Positions 33,799-42,498 of a DNA stretch of 64,000 nt are shown piece after piece. The notes beneath the pieces were generated by a model. The model made no database searches. It was not told the origin of the DNA and saw only the letters and a list, made by a program, of their open reading frames with translations. The translations under genes were made by a program, and so were the position numbers. The DNA is from Zhenhengia yiwuensis (GTDB taxonomy: Bacteria > Bacillota > Clostridia > Lachnospirales > Cellulosilyticaceae): contig NZ_JACRSY010000018.1 in assembly GCF_014384995.1 (NCBI RefSeq), positions 21,799 through 85,798 of the forward strand. Reading direction: 5' to 3'. Position 1 is the stretch's first letter; each line of letters opens with the position of its first letter.

Positions 33799-35226
33799 AT
33801 GAAGAAACAAATCTATATAACAGATACAATTTTAAGAGATGCCCATCAATCTCAAGCCGCTACCCGTATGAAACTTGAAGAGATGCTCCCTGCCTGTAAA
33901 CTACTTGATGAAATGGGCTACTGGTCACTTGAATGCTGGGGGGGTGCTACTTTTGATGCCTGTATGCGCTTTTTAAATGAGGATCCTTGGGAAAGACTAC
34001 GTACATTAAAAGCTCATTTACCTCATACTAAACTTCAAATGCTTTTAAGAGGACAAAATATATTAGGTTATAAACATTATGCCGATGATGTTGTAGATGC
34101 TTTTTGCCGAAAATCTATAGAAAATGGTATTGATGTGGTACGTATTTTTGATGCACTTAATGACATTCGTAATATGGAACGTGCTATGAGAGCAGTTAAA
34201 GAATATGGTGGCATCTGCGAAGCCGCTATCAGCTATACTACGAGCCCTTTCCATAATGAAGACTATTTTGTAAAATTAGCTACAACCCTTGAAGAAAAAG
34301 GTGCTGATGTGATTTGTATTAAAGATATGGCAAATCTCCTCCTTCCTTTTGATGCCTATAATCTCGTAAAGCGTCTTAAAGAAAATATTTCTGTGCCTAT
34401 TCATCTTCATACACATAATACAACTGGAACAGGTGACATGACCTACCTCCTCGCTATTCAAGCTGGCGTAGATATTGTAGACTGTGCCCTCTCCCCTCTT
34501 GCAAACGGTACTTCTCAACCTACTACAGAATCCTTAGTAGCTACCTTGCAGCATACAGACTATGATACAGGACTTGACCTTTCTAAACTTAGTCAGGCTG
34601 CCACTCACTTTAGAGGTGTTGCAAACCGCCTTAAAACAGAAGGTTTCCTAGATTCTAAAGTCCTCTCGGTAGATACTAATACACTCCTTTATCAGGTCCC
34701 TGGTGGTATGCTCTCTAACCTTATCTCTCAACTTAAACAAGCAAAAGCTGAAGATAAGTATTATGAAGTCCTTGCAGAAATTCCTCGTGTACGTGAAGAC
34801 TTCGGTTATCCTCCTCTTGTCACCCCAACAAGCCAAATTGTAGGCTCACAGGCTGTCCTTAACGTCTTATCTGGTGAGCGTTATAAGGTATTTACAAAAG
34901 AATCTAAAGGATTGCTCAGAGGAGAGTACGGAAAAGTTCCAGCCCCAGTTAATGAAGTTGTTAGAAAAAAAGCAATAGGCGATGAAGAGGTTATAACCTG
35001 TAGACCAGCAGACCTTCTTCCCCCTGAACTTGAAAAGTATAAATTAGAAGCTGGCCTCCTTGCTCATAATGAAGAAGATGTGTTAAGTTATGCGCTCTTT
35101 CCTCAAGTAGCTAAATCCTTTTTTGAAAAACGTGAGAGTCCTGCCCCTTTCCTGCATTCAGCGCAAACTCCTCCAACTCATGAGCCTCAAATACGTACGC
35201 TCTACGTACAAGATTTATTTCATTAA
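33799..35226 (+). CDS. oadA: Oxaloacetate decarboxylase carboxyltransferase (OadA without biotin domain)
   Basis: A 475-residue carboxyltransferase that moves CO2 from oxaloacetate to biotin. It has an HMGL-like TIM barrel (TDTILRDAHQSQAATRM, the metal Asp; CIKDMANLL with the catalytic Lys; HLHTHNTTGTG, metal His residues) and a PYC/OADA domain after residue 290. The pyruvate/oxaloacetate type of barrel, not the methylmalonyl-CoA type, supports oxaloacetate as substrate. It ends before a biotin domain, with the proline-rich linker partly retained and a short tail (IRTLYVQDLFH). A strong terminator follows immediately. Confidence 0.93.
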   Translation: MKKQIYITDTILRDAHQSQAATRMKLEEMLPACKLLDEMGYWSLECWGGATFDACMRFLNEDPWERLRTLKAHLPHTKLQMLLRGQNILGYKHYADDVVDAFCRKSIENGIDVVRIFDALNDIRNMERAMRAVKEYGGICEAAISYTTSPFHNEDYFVKLATTLEEKGADVICIKDMANLLLPFDAYNLVKRLKENISVPIHLHTHNTTGTGDMTYLLAIQAGVDIVDCALSPLANGTSQPTTESLVATLQHTDYDTGLDLSKLSQAATHFRGVANRLKTEGFLDSKVLSVDTNTLLYQVPGGMLSNLISQLKQAKAEDKYYEVLAEIPRVREDFGYPPLVTPTSQIVGSQAVLNVLSGERYKVFTKESKGLLRGEYGKVPAPVNEVVRKKAIGDEEVITCRPADLLPPELEKYKLEAGLLAHNEEDVLSYALFPQVAKSFFEKRESPAPFLHSAQTPPTHEPQIRTLYVQDLFH

Positions 35227-35273
35227 AAGATAAGGCTATTGCAGTATTCAAATCTGCAATAGCCTTATCTTTT
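35225..35273. terminator. Bidirectional terminator between oadA and the heme operon
   Basis: A 20-bp perfect stem (35225-35244 with 35254-35273) begins at the oadA stop and ends three bases before the stop of the convergent HugZ-like gene. A and T tracts flank both sides. Confidence 0.85.
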
Positions 35274-35275
35274 AT

Positions 35276-35806
35276 TTATTGTTTTGACATACCATGTGGA
35301 TGTCCCATATCTTGTGGGCGACTCATGCCATGTGAATGAGGCATACCTTGTCCATGCCCAGCACCTGTTACTTGCTCTTGTATCCACTCACCATCTTTAA
35401 GCTGAATATTATAAGCTTTACCAAAGCCTTTTACAAGTCTCCCATGATGAAGCTCTAACTCAAACATATCAAAATCCAATGTTTTAAGTACTTGTAGCAT
35501 TTCTTTTCCTTGAACACCTTCAAAGGCTTCCCAAATACTATCTGGTACTTCTTCCATTTTTGTTGCCGTTGCATTAAAAGATACTCTACATCTTGCAAAT
35601 ACTGTTTTTGAAGCTGCTTCATCTTCAATAAGCATAATAGCAATTTTAGGGTTTCTTGAAATATTATAGTAATGCTCTGCTGCTTTACTAATATAGATGT
35701 AAATTTTATCTCCTACTTTCGCAAAAGGTGCATAACTGATAAAAGGTTCTCCCATCTCAGTTAATGAACTAATCATAAGAGACTTTTGTTTAAATAATTG
35801 TTCCAT
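35276..35806 (-). CDS. HugZ/HutZ-like heme-utilisation protein with His/Met-rich tail
   Basis: A 176-residue split-barrel protein of the pyridoxamine-phosphate-oxidase fold, related to HugZ/HutZ. It has SYAPFAKVGDKIYIYISKAA near the start and the heme-protein-type carboxyl GRLVKGFGKAYNIQL near residues 127-141. HugZ-group proteins bind or degrade heme, or accept the open tetrapyrrole. After residue 150 there is an unusual tail with repeated GHG, HSHGM, GHPHGM units (about seven His and five Met), likely a metal- or heme-binding addition. It is the last gene of the heme operon, 12 nt after the ATPase gene. Confidence 0.82.
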   Translation of the reverse strand: MEQLFKQKSLMISSLTEMGEPFISYAPFAKVGDKIYIYISKAAEHYYNISRNPKIAIMLIEDEAASKTVFARCRVSFNATATKMEEVPDSIWEAFEGVQGKEMLQVLKTLDFDMFELELHHGRLVKGFGKAYNIQLKDGEWIQEQVTGAGHGQGMPHSHGMSRPQDMGHPHGMSKQ

Positions 35807-35818
35807 AAGTCATTCTCC

Positions 35819-36625
35819 TTAATTTGCTTGTTGCAATATACAGTGTCCTCTACATGTTTTGATAGGGTGAATACGAGGTTTTGAAGTAAGAGGATTAATA
35901 TCAATATCGCATTGAATATTATAAATTTCTCTTAGTAACTGCTCATTAATGAGCTCACAAGGTGACCCATCCCCTTTAATTTCACCCTTTTTCATAATTA
36001 CTAGCCTATCGCTATACTCACTAGCTTGGTTCAAATCATGTAAAACCATAATAATTGTCATATTAAATTTTTCATTAATGCTTCTAATAAGCTCCATCAG
36101 TTCAAGCTGATGTGAAATATCTAAGTAAGTAGTTGGTTCATCTAAGAGTAAGACTTCTGGCTTTTGAGCAAGAGCCATAGCTAGCCATACTCTTTGTCTT
36201 TCTCCTCCGGATAAACCACTTACTAACCTATCCTTATAATCCTTAAGCCCTGTGTGTGTAAGGGCCCAGTCAATAATCGTTTCATCTTCTTTATTTTTTG
36301 TTTCAAACCATTTTTTATGCGGCAATCTACCGTAGTAAACAAGTTCCTTAACCGTAATCCCAGCTGGTGCCTCATTATGCTGAGAAAGCATAGCTATTTT
36401 ACGTGATAAGTTTTTAGTTCCAATAGAATGAATAGGATTATTTTCTATAAGTATGCTTCCTTTCATAGGCTTTAATACTCTAGAAAGGGTTTTAAGAAGC
36501 GTTGATTTACCACAACCATTTGGTCCTAATATAGAAACGACTTCACCTTTATGAATATTAAGACTTAAATCCTTAATAACAATTTTTTCATCATAACCAA
36601 TTTGTATGTGCTCTGCACGAATCAT
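35819..36625 (-). CDS. hmuV: Heme ABC transporter ATPase
   Basis: A 268-residue FepC/HmuV-type ATPase with Walker A GPNGCGKST near residue 34, signature LSGGERQR near 138, Walker B VLLLDEP near 159 and switch His in IMVLHDLNQ near 191. It ends with a Cys- and His-containing tail (KTCRGHCILQQ) not usual in the family. It energises the HmuU permease, whose gene ends the base before this one starts. Heme specificity comes from the binding protein and enzymes in the same operon. Confidence 0.92.
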   Translation of the reverse strand: MIRAEHIQIGYDEKIVIKDLSLNIHKGEVVSILGPNGCGKSTLLKTLSRVLKPMKGSILIENNPIHSIGTKNLSRKIAMLSQHNEAPAGITVKELVYYGRLPHKKWFETKNKEDETIIDWALTHTGLKDYKDRLVSGLSGGERQRVWLAMALAQKPEVLLLDEPTTYLDISHQLELMELIRSINEKFNMTIIMVLHDLNQASEYSDRLVIMKKGEIKGDGSPCELINEQLLREIYNIQCDIDINPLTSKPRIHPIKTCRGHCILQQAN

Positions 36626-37606
36626 TTAGTACGCTCCTTTCTTTCTAAGTAAATAAAGGAAGAATGGTCCTCCTACAATGGCCATAATAACACCTACTGG
36701 AATTTCGATAGAACCTCCTATAGTACGTCCTAACGTATCAGCTATAAGGAGCACTGTACTCCCTAACGCCATACTAAATGGCAAAGTATATTTATGATCA
36801 TTCCCCATTAACATACGTGCAATATGTGGAACAATAAGGCCTACAAAACTTACAATACCTACAACTGCAGTCGCCGTAGCTGCTAAAAATACTGCAACTG
36901 CTGAAATAATTATTCTTGCCCTATGAATATTAAGACCTAAGTTGACAGCTGCCTCATCACCAAGCTGAAGGATATTTGCACTTCTAATAAGGAAAAATGA
37001 AGCAATAAGACCTACGATAGAGTAACCTACTAAAGTTTCTACATCGCCCCATGTCTTAGTCGCAAGACTACCATTTAGCCATAACATAGCACTTTGAATA
37101 CGGTCACTATACATGGTAGAGAAGAAGGAAATAATCCCACCTAAAATTGTATTAACAGCTACCCCTGCAAGTACAATACGGTTAGGCTGAAGTCCTTTCT
37201 TCCATGCCATCGCATAAACAAGTATACAGGCAATACTTCCGCCTACGAAAGCAACAATAGGTAAAATACCTGTATGTGCTGGAGAAACAAGTAAGATAAT
37301 AATAGCACCTACACTTGCACCACTAGATACCCCGGTAATCCCTGGATCAGCCAGTGGATTTTTCATAACAGCCTGTAAAAAAAGCCCTGCTACTGCCAAA
37401 TTTGCTCCTACTAACACAGCTAATAAGTTACGTGGCAAACGCATCTTAAGTACAATAGTACGTACCATCTGGTTATCCCCTTGAAGAAGTTCATGTATAA
37501 TCTCGCCAAAACCTAAGTTAACACTCCCAACAGTGGAAAAGAGGATGATTAGTGTAATAAGTAAAATATTGGCTGATATAATCCAAAATAGTTTTTTGTT
37601 TTTCAT
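36626..37606 (-). CDS. hmuU: Heme ABC transporter permease
   Basis: A 326-residue FecCD/BtuC permease with nine to ten membrane helices, showing LVGANLAVAGLFLQAVMKNP near residues 61-80, GITGVSSGASVGAI, and the coupling-helix region GDEAAVNLGLNIHRAR near 217-232. Only one permease gene is present, so the channel would be a homodimer, as in HmuUV. It starts two bases after the HmuT-like gene stop. Confidence 0.93.
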   Translation of the reverse strand: MKNKKLFWIISANILLITLIILFSTVGSVNLGFGEIIHELLQGDNQMVRTIVLKMRLPRNLLAVLVGANLAVAGLFLQAVMKNPLADPGITGVSSGASVGAIIILLVSPAHTGILPIVAFVGGSIACILVYAMAWKKGLQPNRIVLAGVAVNTILGGIISFFSTMYSDRIQSAMLWLNGSLATKTWGDVETLVGYSIVGLIASFFLIRSANILQLGDEAAVNLGLNIHRARIIISAVAVFLAATATAVVGIVSFVGLIVPHIARMLMGNDHKYTLPFSMALGSTVLLIADTLGRTIGGSIEIPVGVIMAIVGGPFFLYLLRKKGAY

Positions 37607-37608
37607 TA

Positions 37609-38541
37609 TTATTCACCATATAAAATGTCACCTAATACTTCAATAGCATCTACAACATGAATATTAGCAGATACCCCAAATATTGTTGGGTCTAGGTCAA
37701 TGACTCTTCCTTCTTTAACTGCATCTAATGTTGCAAAAGCTGGATTCTTATCAAAAGCTTGGTCAAAAGACTTCTTCGTTTCTTCTAGATTACCATGAGC
37801 AAAACGTAAAATATAATCTGGATTACTTGCTACAATCTGTTCCATACTAAAAGGTATATAATCTGATTCTACATTTAAGTCATCTGTAATATTGTTAGCA
37901 CCTGCAGTATCTACTAAATCACCTAAATAAGAGTTATCTGTAGCTAACATAAAGTTTTCACCACCACCAAATAATACGGCTACTGTTGGGGCTTCCCCTT
38001 TTATTTTACTTTTGACAACTTCTTCTACACCTTCTAGCTCGCTAATAAGTGCTTTAGCCTCTTCTTCCTTGCCAATAACCTGACCAAGTTCTTCTATACT
38101 TCCTAAGAAGTTTGTATAAGTACTTGTGTTAAAATAGAATGCTTCCATACCAAACTCATTCATACTTTTTTCCACATTTTCTTTAAACATGCTGTCTATA
38201 ACAACTAAATCTGGATCAAGCGAGGCAATAATTTCAAAGTCTGGACTCATAGCCTGACCAATTTGTGTAACCCCATCATAACGTGTTGGTAAAGTATATT
38301 TTGTATTTGGTACACCTACTAAATCTGTTTCAAGCTTATCAAGTACTTGTGTCGCTGCTACTGTAGCTGAAACAATATTCATATCCGTTACAGCTTCATC
38401 TTGCTTAGTCTCTTCTTGTTTTGTTTCTTCTTGTTTTGCTACTTCTTGTTTGATTTCTGGCTGAACCTCACTTGATGTGCTACATCCTGTAAAGGCCACA
38501 GCACTTATGCAAAGTGTTGCTGCTATATATCTTAACTTCAT
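37609..38541 (-). CDS. hmuT: Heme-binding lipoprotein (HmuT/IsdE-like)
   Basis: A 310-residue substrate-binding lipoprotein with signal peptide and lipobox FTGCSTS (Cys at about residue 20), then a Glu/Lys/Gln-rich spacer containing tandem KQEET units. The binding domain has TKYTLPTRYDGVTQIGQAMS and LDPDLVVIDSMFKEN, typical of IsdE-type heme receptors. The Met in GQAMSPD and the His in LRFAHGN are candidates for the two axial heme-iron ligands (the Met/His pair of IsdE). It lies two bases from its neighbours on both sides. Confidence 0.9.
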   Translation of the reverse strand: MKLRYIAATLCISAVAFTGCSTSSEVQPEIKQEVAKQEETKQEETKQDEAVTDMNIVSATVAATQVLDKLETDLVGVPNTKYTLPTRYDGVTQIGQAMSPDFEIIASLDPDLVVIDSMFKENVEKSMNEFGMEAFYFNTSTYTNFLGSIEELGQVIGKEEEAKALISELEGVEEVVKSKIKGEAPTVAVLFGGGENFMLATDNSYLGDLVDTAGANNITDDLNVESDYIPFSMEQIVASNPDYILRFAHGNLEETKKSFDQAFDKNPAFATLDAVKEGRVIDLDPTIFGVSANIHVVDAIEVLGDILYGE

Positions 38542-38543
38542 TT

Positions 38544-39770
38544 TTATTCTCCTTCTTGTACTCTCATATCATAAAGTAATCTTGAAATATTATTGCCCCA
38601 GAAAATGCCCTTAGAAGTAAAGTGATAACTACTTCCTTCTTTTTCTATATAACCTTTTTCAAGCATTTCTAGAAGTGTTTTCTCATACTGAGCTAGGTCA
38701 ATGTAAACACTTATATCCTCTGGTAAATAACCTTTTTGAAGCGTACCTTTAAAAATAGCTAAATCTCTATAGGCTGGGCTAAAGAGCATACCATTTCTTG
38801 CGCCAAAGGTCTTAATACTTTCCTCATATTGATCTAAATTAATGGGATTCATAAGCATAAGGCCACCTACGCTACCTCCTGCGCCTGCACCTAATGGCAG
38901 TGTGTCCATACCTTCATGGCGATTCATAACATATTTATACTGGTCACGTGTTACCATCTTTGTAAGTTCTAAGAATCTATAACCTGCTTTTTTCATCTTC
39001 TCACTTATGATATCAAAAAATAATGTATCTTGATTAATGCCTTGAGCATCTTCTATAGTGGTAGCTTTCATATCAATAAGTGAATACATAGAGAAACCAT
39101 CTAACTCCAATGCTATGATTTTATCTAAATCCTCTTCTAAATCCTCTTTAGTCTGACCTGGGTAATTATAAATCAAATCCATGCTTAAAGTTTTAAAGCC
39201 CATATCTTTCATTTGCTTTAACTTCTCATAAGCCGTTTCACCACTGCCTATACGTCCCATAAGCTTTCTACCTTCATCATTGAAAGTCTGTACACCTACC
39301 GAAAAACGTGTAACCCCTTCTTCTTTAAACATTTGAAGTTTCTCATGTGTTAACTCTGTTACTGTTGTCTCAATAGTAATTTCTACATCTGCACTTAAGT
39401 TAAAGTATTCTCTTAATGCACGTAATACTTCTCTTAAAGCCCCTGTATTTAGAGTAGTAGGTGTTCCACCCCCAAAATAAATAGCATCAAAAGTTAAGTT
39501 TTTAATATAGTCTAAGTCTTTATAAGCTTTCATCTCTTCTATAAGAAGTGTATGGTAATTCTCTCTTGGTGATTGAAGACTTCTTCTCATGTTGCAGAAA
39601 CTACAAATCTTACTGCAGAAAGGAACATGTATGTAAATAGTTGCTTTTTTGCTTACAGCTTCATCAGGCAAGGTTACATTTAGAAACTCTGATACTTTTC
39701 TTGGGCCTCTTGTATAACGCGCCGCTTCTGCCATAGCACTATGATGCGTCTTGAGTCTTTCTTTAAACAT
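38544..39770 (-). CDS. hutW: HutW/ChuW-type radical SAM anaerobic heme-degrading methyltransferase
   Basis: A 408-residue radical SAM enzyme of the HemN clade. The cluster motif is CSKICSFCN (Cys52, Cys56, Cys59), without the fourth Cys that HemN has two residues further, as in ChuW/HutW. It has FGGGTPTTL and the carboxyl HemN_C-like wing (residues 330-400). Characterised homologues open the porphyrin ring without oxygen, making anaerobilin and releasing iron, with electrons from a flavodoxin. Here the gene is two bases from a flavodoxin and from a heme-binding lipoprotein, so this role is much more likely than coproporphyrinogen dehydrogenation. Confidence 0.88.
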   Translation of the reverse strand: MFKERLKTHHSAMAEAARYTRGPRKVSEFLNVTLPDEAVSKKATIYIHVPFCSKICSFCNMRRSLQSPRENYHTLLIEEMKAYKDLDYIKNLTFDAIYFGGGTPTTLNTGALREVLRALREYFNLSADVEITIETTVTELTHEKLQMFKEEGVTRFSVGVQTFNDEGRKLMGRIGSGETAYEKLKQMKDMGFKTLSMDLIYNYPGQTKEDLEEDLDKIIALELDGFSMYSLIDMKATTIEDAQGINQDTLFFDIISEKMKKAGYRFLELTKMVTRDQYKYVMNRHEGMDTLPLGAGAGGSVGGLMLMNPINLDQYEESIKTFGARNGMLFSPAYRDLAIFKGTLQKGYLPEDISVYIDLAQYEKTLLEMLEKGYIEKEGSSYHFTSKGIFWGNNISRLLYDMRVQEGE

Positions 39771-39772
39771 GC

Positions 39773-40273
39773 TTAAATCCTTTCTCTAAACATAATAGCC
39801 GCTGAAAGCATATCTGCTTCGTTAGGGTGCTGTTTAGCAATTTCATACCTTTTTAGTTTTTCTGGTGTAATGGCATGAGGATTACCCGGTTCAAATTTTT
39901 TGAACACTTCTATTAGCCTTTCATCCACAGCTCCTTGGCAAATATATTTTCCGAGAATAGTATTTTTCTCTTTAACTAAATCTTCTCCTCTTAATAGGCT
40001 ATCCCATCCATGTTGGGAGTCTGGATATGCACCTAGTGTTGCAAAAATTCCTACACGTTTTCCTTCAATCCCTTTCATAAACTCTGCTGCTTCGTCATTT
40101 GGGCCACCTTTATCTACCCAATAACCTACTAAAAGAGTATCATATGCATTTAAGTCTTCTACTTCACTAATAGCCTTAAGATCTACATTTTCTAGTTGGA
40201 TATTTTTATAAATACCTTCTGCTAATCTTTTTGTATTCCCTGTTTTACTTGAGTACGTGATTAATAATTTCAT
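39773..40273 (-). CDS. Flavodoxin family protein, probable electron donor to HutW
   Basis: A 166-residue flavodoxin with the FMN-phosphate loop SSKTGNTKRLA at residues 8-18, and the following GYWVDKGGPNDEA and FATLGAYPDSQHG flavin-binding loops. Fusobacterial heme operons carry a like gene (hmuF) next to hmuW. As the first gene of this operon it would supply reducing power to the radical SAM enzyme. The start follows gggaggtcat. Family certain; partner inferred. Confidence 0.88.
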   Translation of the reverse strand: MKLLITYSSKTGNTKRLAEGIYKNIQLENVDLKAISEVEDLNAYDTLLVGYWVDKGGPNDEAAEFMKGIEGKRVGIFATLGAYPDSQHGWDSLLRGEDLVKEKNTILGKYICQGAVDERLIEVFKKFEPGNPHAITPEKLKRYEIAKQHPNEADMLSAAIMFRERI

Positions 40274-40323
40274 GATGACCTCCCAATTTATCTTATTTAT
40301 TCTAAATGTTTAAATTAAAATTT

Positions 40324-40338
40324 TGATATTCATTTTCA
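40324..40338. promoter_or_regulatory. Fur-box-like site between heme operon and AraC gene
   Basis: TGATATT-C-ATTTTCA is a 7-1-7 dyad matching 12 of 14 positions of the TGATAAT-N-ATTATCA Fur consensus. It sits in the 149-nt divergent region, next to the AraC gene's -35, and could repress both sides when iron is present. Confidence 0.6.
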
Positions 40339-40367
40339 TTTACTAGATTAGTTTATCATGCTATACT
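40339..40367 (+). promoter_or_regulatory. Promoter of the AraC-family gene
   Basis: TTTACT (40339-40344), 17-nt spacer, TATACT (40362-40367). Its -35 abuts the Fur-like site. Confidence 0.5.
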
Positions 40368-40422
40368 CACTCTATGTTTCATTATATTTCGTTGTTTTTT
40401 TAAAAGTTTTAGGAGGTTAATC

Positions 40423-41061
40423 ATGGAAATTCTACTCAATCATTCACCTATTTGTTCCTTACTTTACCTAGGTAACACTCAAGGTGCACTGAAACTTTTT
40501 GAAGAGCGTTTTGATACGCTTAAAGAAAATAATTGTTTTTCCCAATGTAAACTTTTTGTTATATCACTCAACTTTTGTATCTATAACTATATTTTAATCA
40601 AAGAAAATAATTCCTTACATCAGTGCTGCCTGGCTAATAATGTACATATTTCTAATGCACTTGATTTAGCTTCGCTCAAAAAAGCTGGTCTAGAAACTAT
40701 TAGTAAGTATGCAGGTTGCCAAGACTACTTATTTGAGAAGTTTTCACATCCTGAGATTAAGAAAGCTATTCAGTATATACACGCTCATATGGAAGAACCA
40801 CTCACCTTAGAGTCTGTCTGTGAAGCTATTAACTTAAATAAATGTTACTTCTGCACTTTATTTAAAACCCATACCAGTAAAACCTTTACTCAGTATCTTA
40901 ATGAAGCCCGTATTCATGCAGCCAAAAAACTTATGTCAGAAACCCAGCTCACCCTTCATGAAATCGCTTTTCGCTGTGGCTTTAATAGTTATTCTTACTT
41001 CTGTACTACCTTTAAGAAAGTTATAGGTCTATCCCCTTCAGAATTTCTTGTGGCTTCTTAG
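40423..41061 (+). CDS. AraC-family transcriptional regulator
   Basis: A 212-residue regulator. The carboxyl 100 residues hold two HTH motifs: LTLESVCEAINLNKCYFCTL and LTLHEIAFRCGFNSYSYFCT, followed by the usual GLSPSEF. The first 110 residues are Cys- and Leu-rich with no recognised ligand domain. It is divergent from the heme operon and shares a Fur-like box with it, so it probably controls it, perhaps sensing heme or iron. AraC activators are known for other siderophore operons (e.g. Btr/YbtA type), an analogy only. Ribosome site aggagg precedes the ATG. Confidence 0.86.
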   Translation: MEILLNHSPICSLLYLGNTQGALKLFEERFDTLKENNCFSQCKLFVISLNFCIYNYILIKENNSLHQCCLANNVHISNALDLASLKKAGLETISKYAGCQDYLFEKFSHPEIKKAIQYIHAHMEEPLTLESVCEAINLNKCYFCTLFKTHTSKTFTQYLNEARIHAAKKLMSETQLTLHEIAFRCGFNSYSYFCTTFKKVIGLSPSEFLVAS

Positions 41062-41064
41062 CGC

Positions 41065-41119
41065 AAATAAAGAAGTACCCCTATGCATCTACAGAATGCA
41101 TAGGGGTACTTCTTTATTT
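41065..41119. terminator. Strong bidirectional terminator
   Basis: A 24-bp perfect stem (41065-41088 with 41096-41119, 7-nt loop) lies between the AraC gene and the convergent symporter gene, with T tracts on both exits. Confidence 0.88.
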
Positions 41120-41124
41120 TATCT

Positions 41125-42462
41125 TTATTTATAATATGTTTCCTCGTCAAAGGCACCTTCTGATTTTGCTACCACCACTGCAGTTGCTGCATCTCCTACT
41201 ACATTGAGTGAAGTTACAAGCATTTCTACTGGTCTATTAATTGCTAAAATTAAAGAGTATGCTAGTACAGCTGCATCATTTTGATACCCCATACCTGTTA
41301 ATACTGTAAATAGGATAATAGCACCTGCACCTGGAGCAGCTGGTGTTCCTATGGATGCAATAAGGGCTAAAAGACCGATCGTTATAATTTTTCCTATTGT
41401 TACTTCATATCCTGCGCTTGATGCAATAAAAATAGCTGCAATAACCTGCATGATCGCTGTACCATTCATATTAATTGTCATACCAAGTGGTAAGATAAAA
41501 GATGCTACCTCTTCATTAACCCCTAATTCATTTACTGTTGTCTGTGTATTAAGAGGAAGTGTTGACGCTGATGAAGAAGTTGAAAATCCAAATAAAGCTA
41601 CTTTAGCAATTTTCTTCACAAATGGTATTGGATTTAAACGTGTTGCAATTAAAATAAATATTGCATACCCCACTATTAAGAAGATAAGTAATGCTACTGT
41701 TACAATCCCTACATAAGCAAGCGCTGGTTTTAAATGCTCTATACCATATATTGCAAACGTTCTTGTAATAAGTACAAAGATTGCAACCGGACCGAATTTA
41801 GTAATGACAAAACCTAAGAATACTGTAATCATCTTATTAAGTTCTACTAAAATCTTTTTAATGATGACAATTTCATCTTCAAGTTTATGAATAATAAGCC
41901 CTGTCACTACTGCTAGGAATACAATCGCTAATACTTTTCCATTTTGTGTAAAAGCACCTGCAATATTGTTTGGCACTGCTTCTAAGATTACAAGAAGTGG
42001 ATTTCTTCCTTCACTTCCTGCTGCTGCAGTAATATTACTAATACTTACCTGGAAAATACCAGCTTTATGTGCTACGAAACCGAGTACACCTGCAAATCCT
42101 AGTGCAAAGATTGATGTTGCAAGGAATCCCATAATCGTTTTATACGAAATACGACCTAATTTTTTAGTATCTGTAATATGACACATAGCAAGTGCAATAG
42201 AAGTAAAGACCATTGGAATAATTACAAGCTGAAGGGCATTTACAAAAAGCTGTCCTAATATATAAAAGATTCCTAACCCTTGGCTACTTCCATTAATATC
42301 TTGGAATAAAATTAAATTAATTGTCTGCCATACATTTTCTTTACCTGCTCCTAATAAATACTCTCTTAAAAAGATGAAAAGCATTCCGGCAAGTAATCCT
42401 CCCCCTAGGGCAATCCCCATCTTCATGGCCAGTTTATTTGCATGATTTTTCGTTTTTGTCAT
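41125..42462 (-). CDS. Dicarboxylate/amino acid:cation symporter (DAACS, GltP/GltT-like)
   Basis: A 445-residue secondary transporter of the glutamate/aspartate family (SLC1-like). Family marks are the HP1 serine-rich GFSTSSSASTLPLNTQTTVN, the NMNGTAIM motif in TM7, and the HP2 region ASIGTPAAPGAGAIILFTV, then the TM8 aspartate/asparagine region. It takes up aspartate, glutamate or dicarboxylates with Na+ or H+. Its leader has a PyrR-type attenuator, which suggests aspartate supply for pyrimidine synthesis. A short, single gene with its own promoter and terminator. Confidence 0.9.
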   Translation of the reverse strand: MTKTKNHANKLAMKMGIALGGGLLAGMLFIFLREYLLGAGKENVWQTINLILFQDINGSSQGLGIFYILGQLFVNALQLVIIPMVFTSIALAMCHITDTKKLGRISYKTIMGFLATSIFALGFAGVLGFVAHKAGIFQVSISNITAAAGSEGRNPLLVILEAVPNNIAGAFTQNGKVLAIVFLAVVTGLIIHKLEDEIVIIKKILVELNKMITVFLGFVITKFGPVAIFVLITRTFAIYGIEHLKPALAYVGIVTVALLIFLIVGYAIFILIATRLNPIPFVKKIAKVALFGFSTSSSASTLPLNTQTTVNELGVNEEVASFILPLGMTINMNGTAIMQVIAAIFIASSAGYEVTIGKIITIGLLALIASIGTPAAPGAGAIILFTVLTGMGYQNDAAVLAYSLILAINRPVEMLVTSLNVVGDAATAVVVAKSEGAFDEETYYK

Positions 42463-42498
42463 GATGTTCTCCTAAGATGTTTATTTTTCTAGGACACC

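Noticed and set aside
38544..39770. HemN or HemW (coproporphyrinogen dehydrogenase)
   Set aside because: The Cys motif lacks HemN's fourth Cys and the operon is for heme uptake with a flavodoxin, so HutW fits better.
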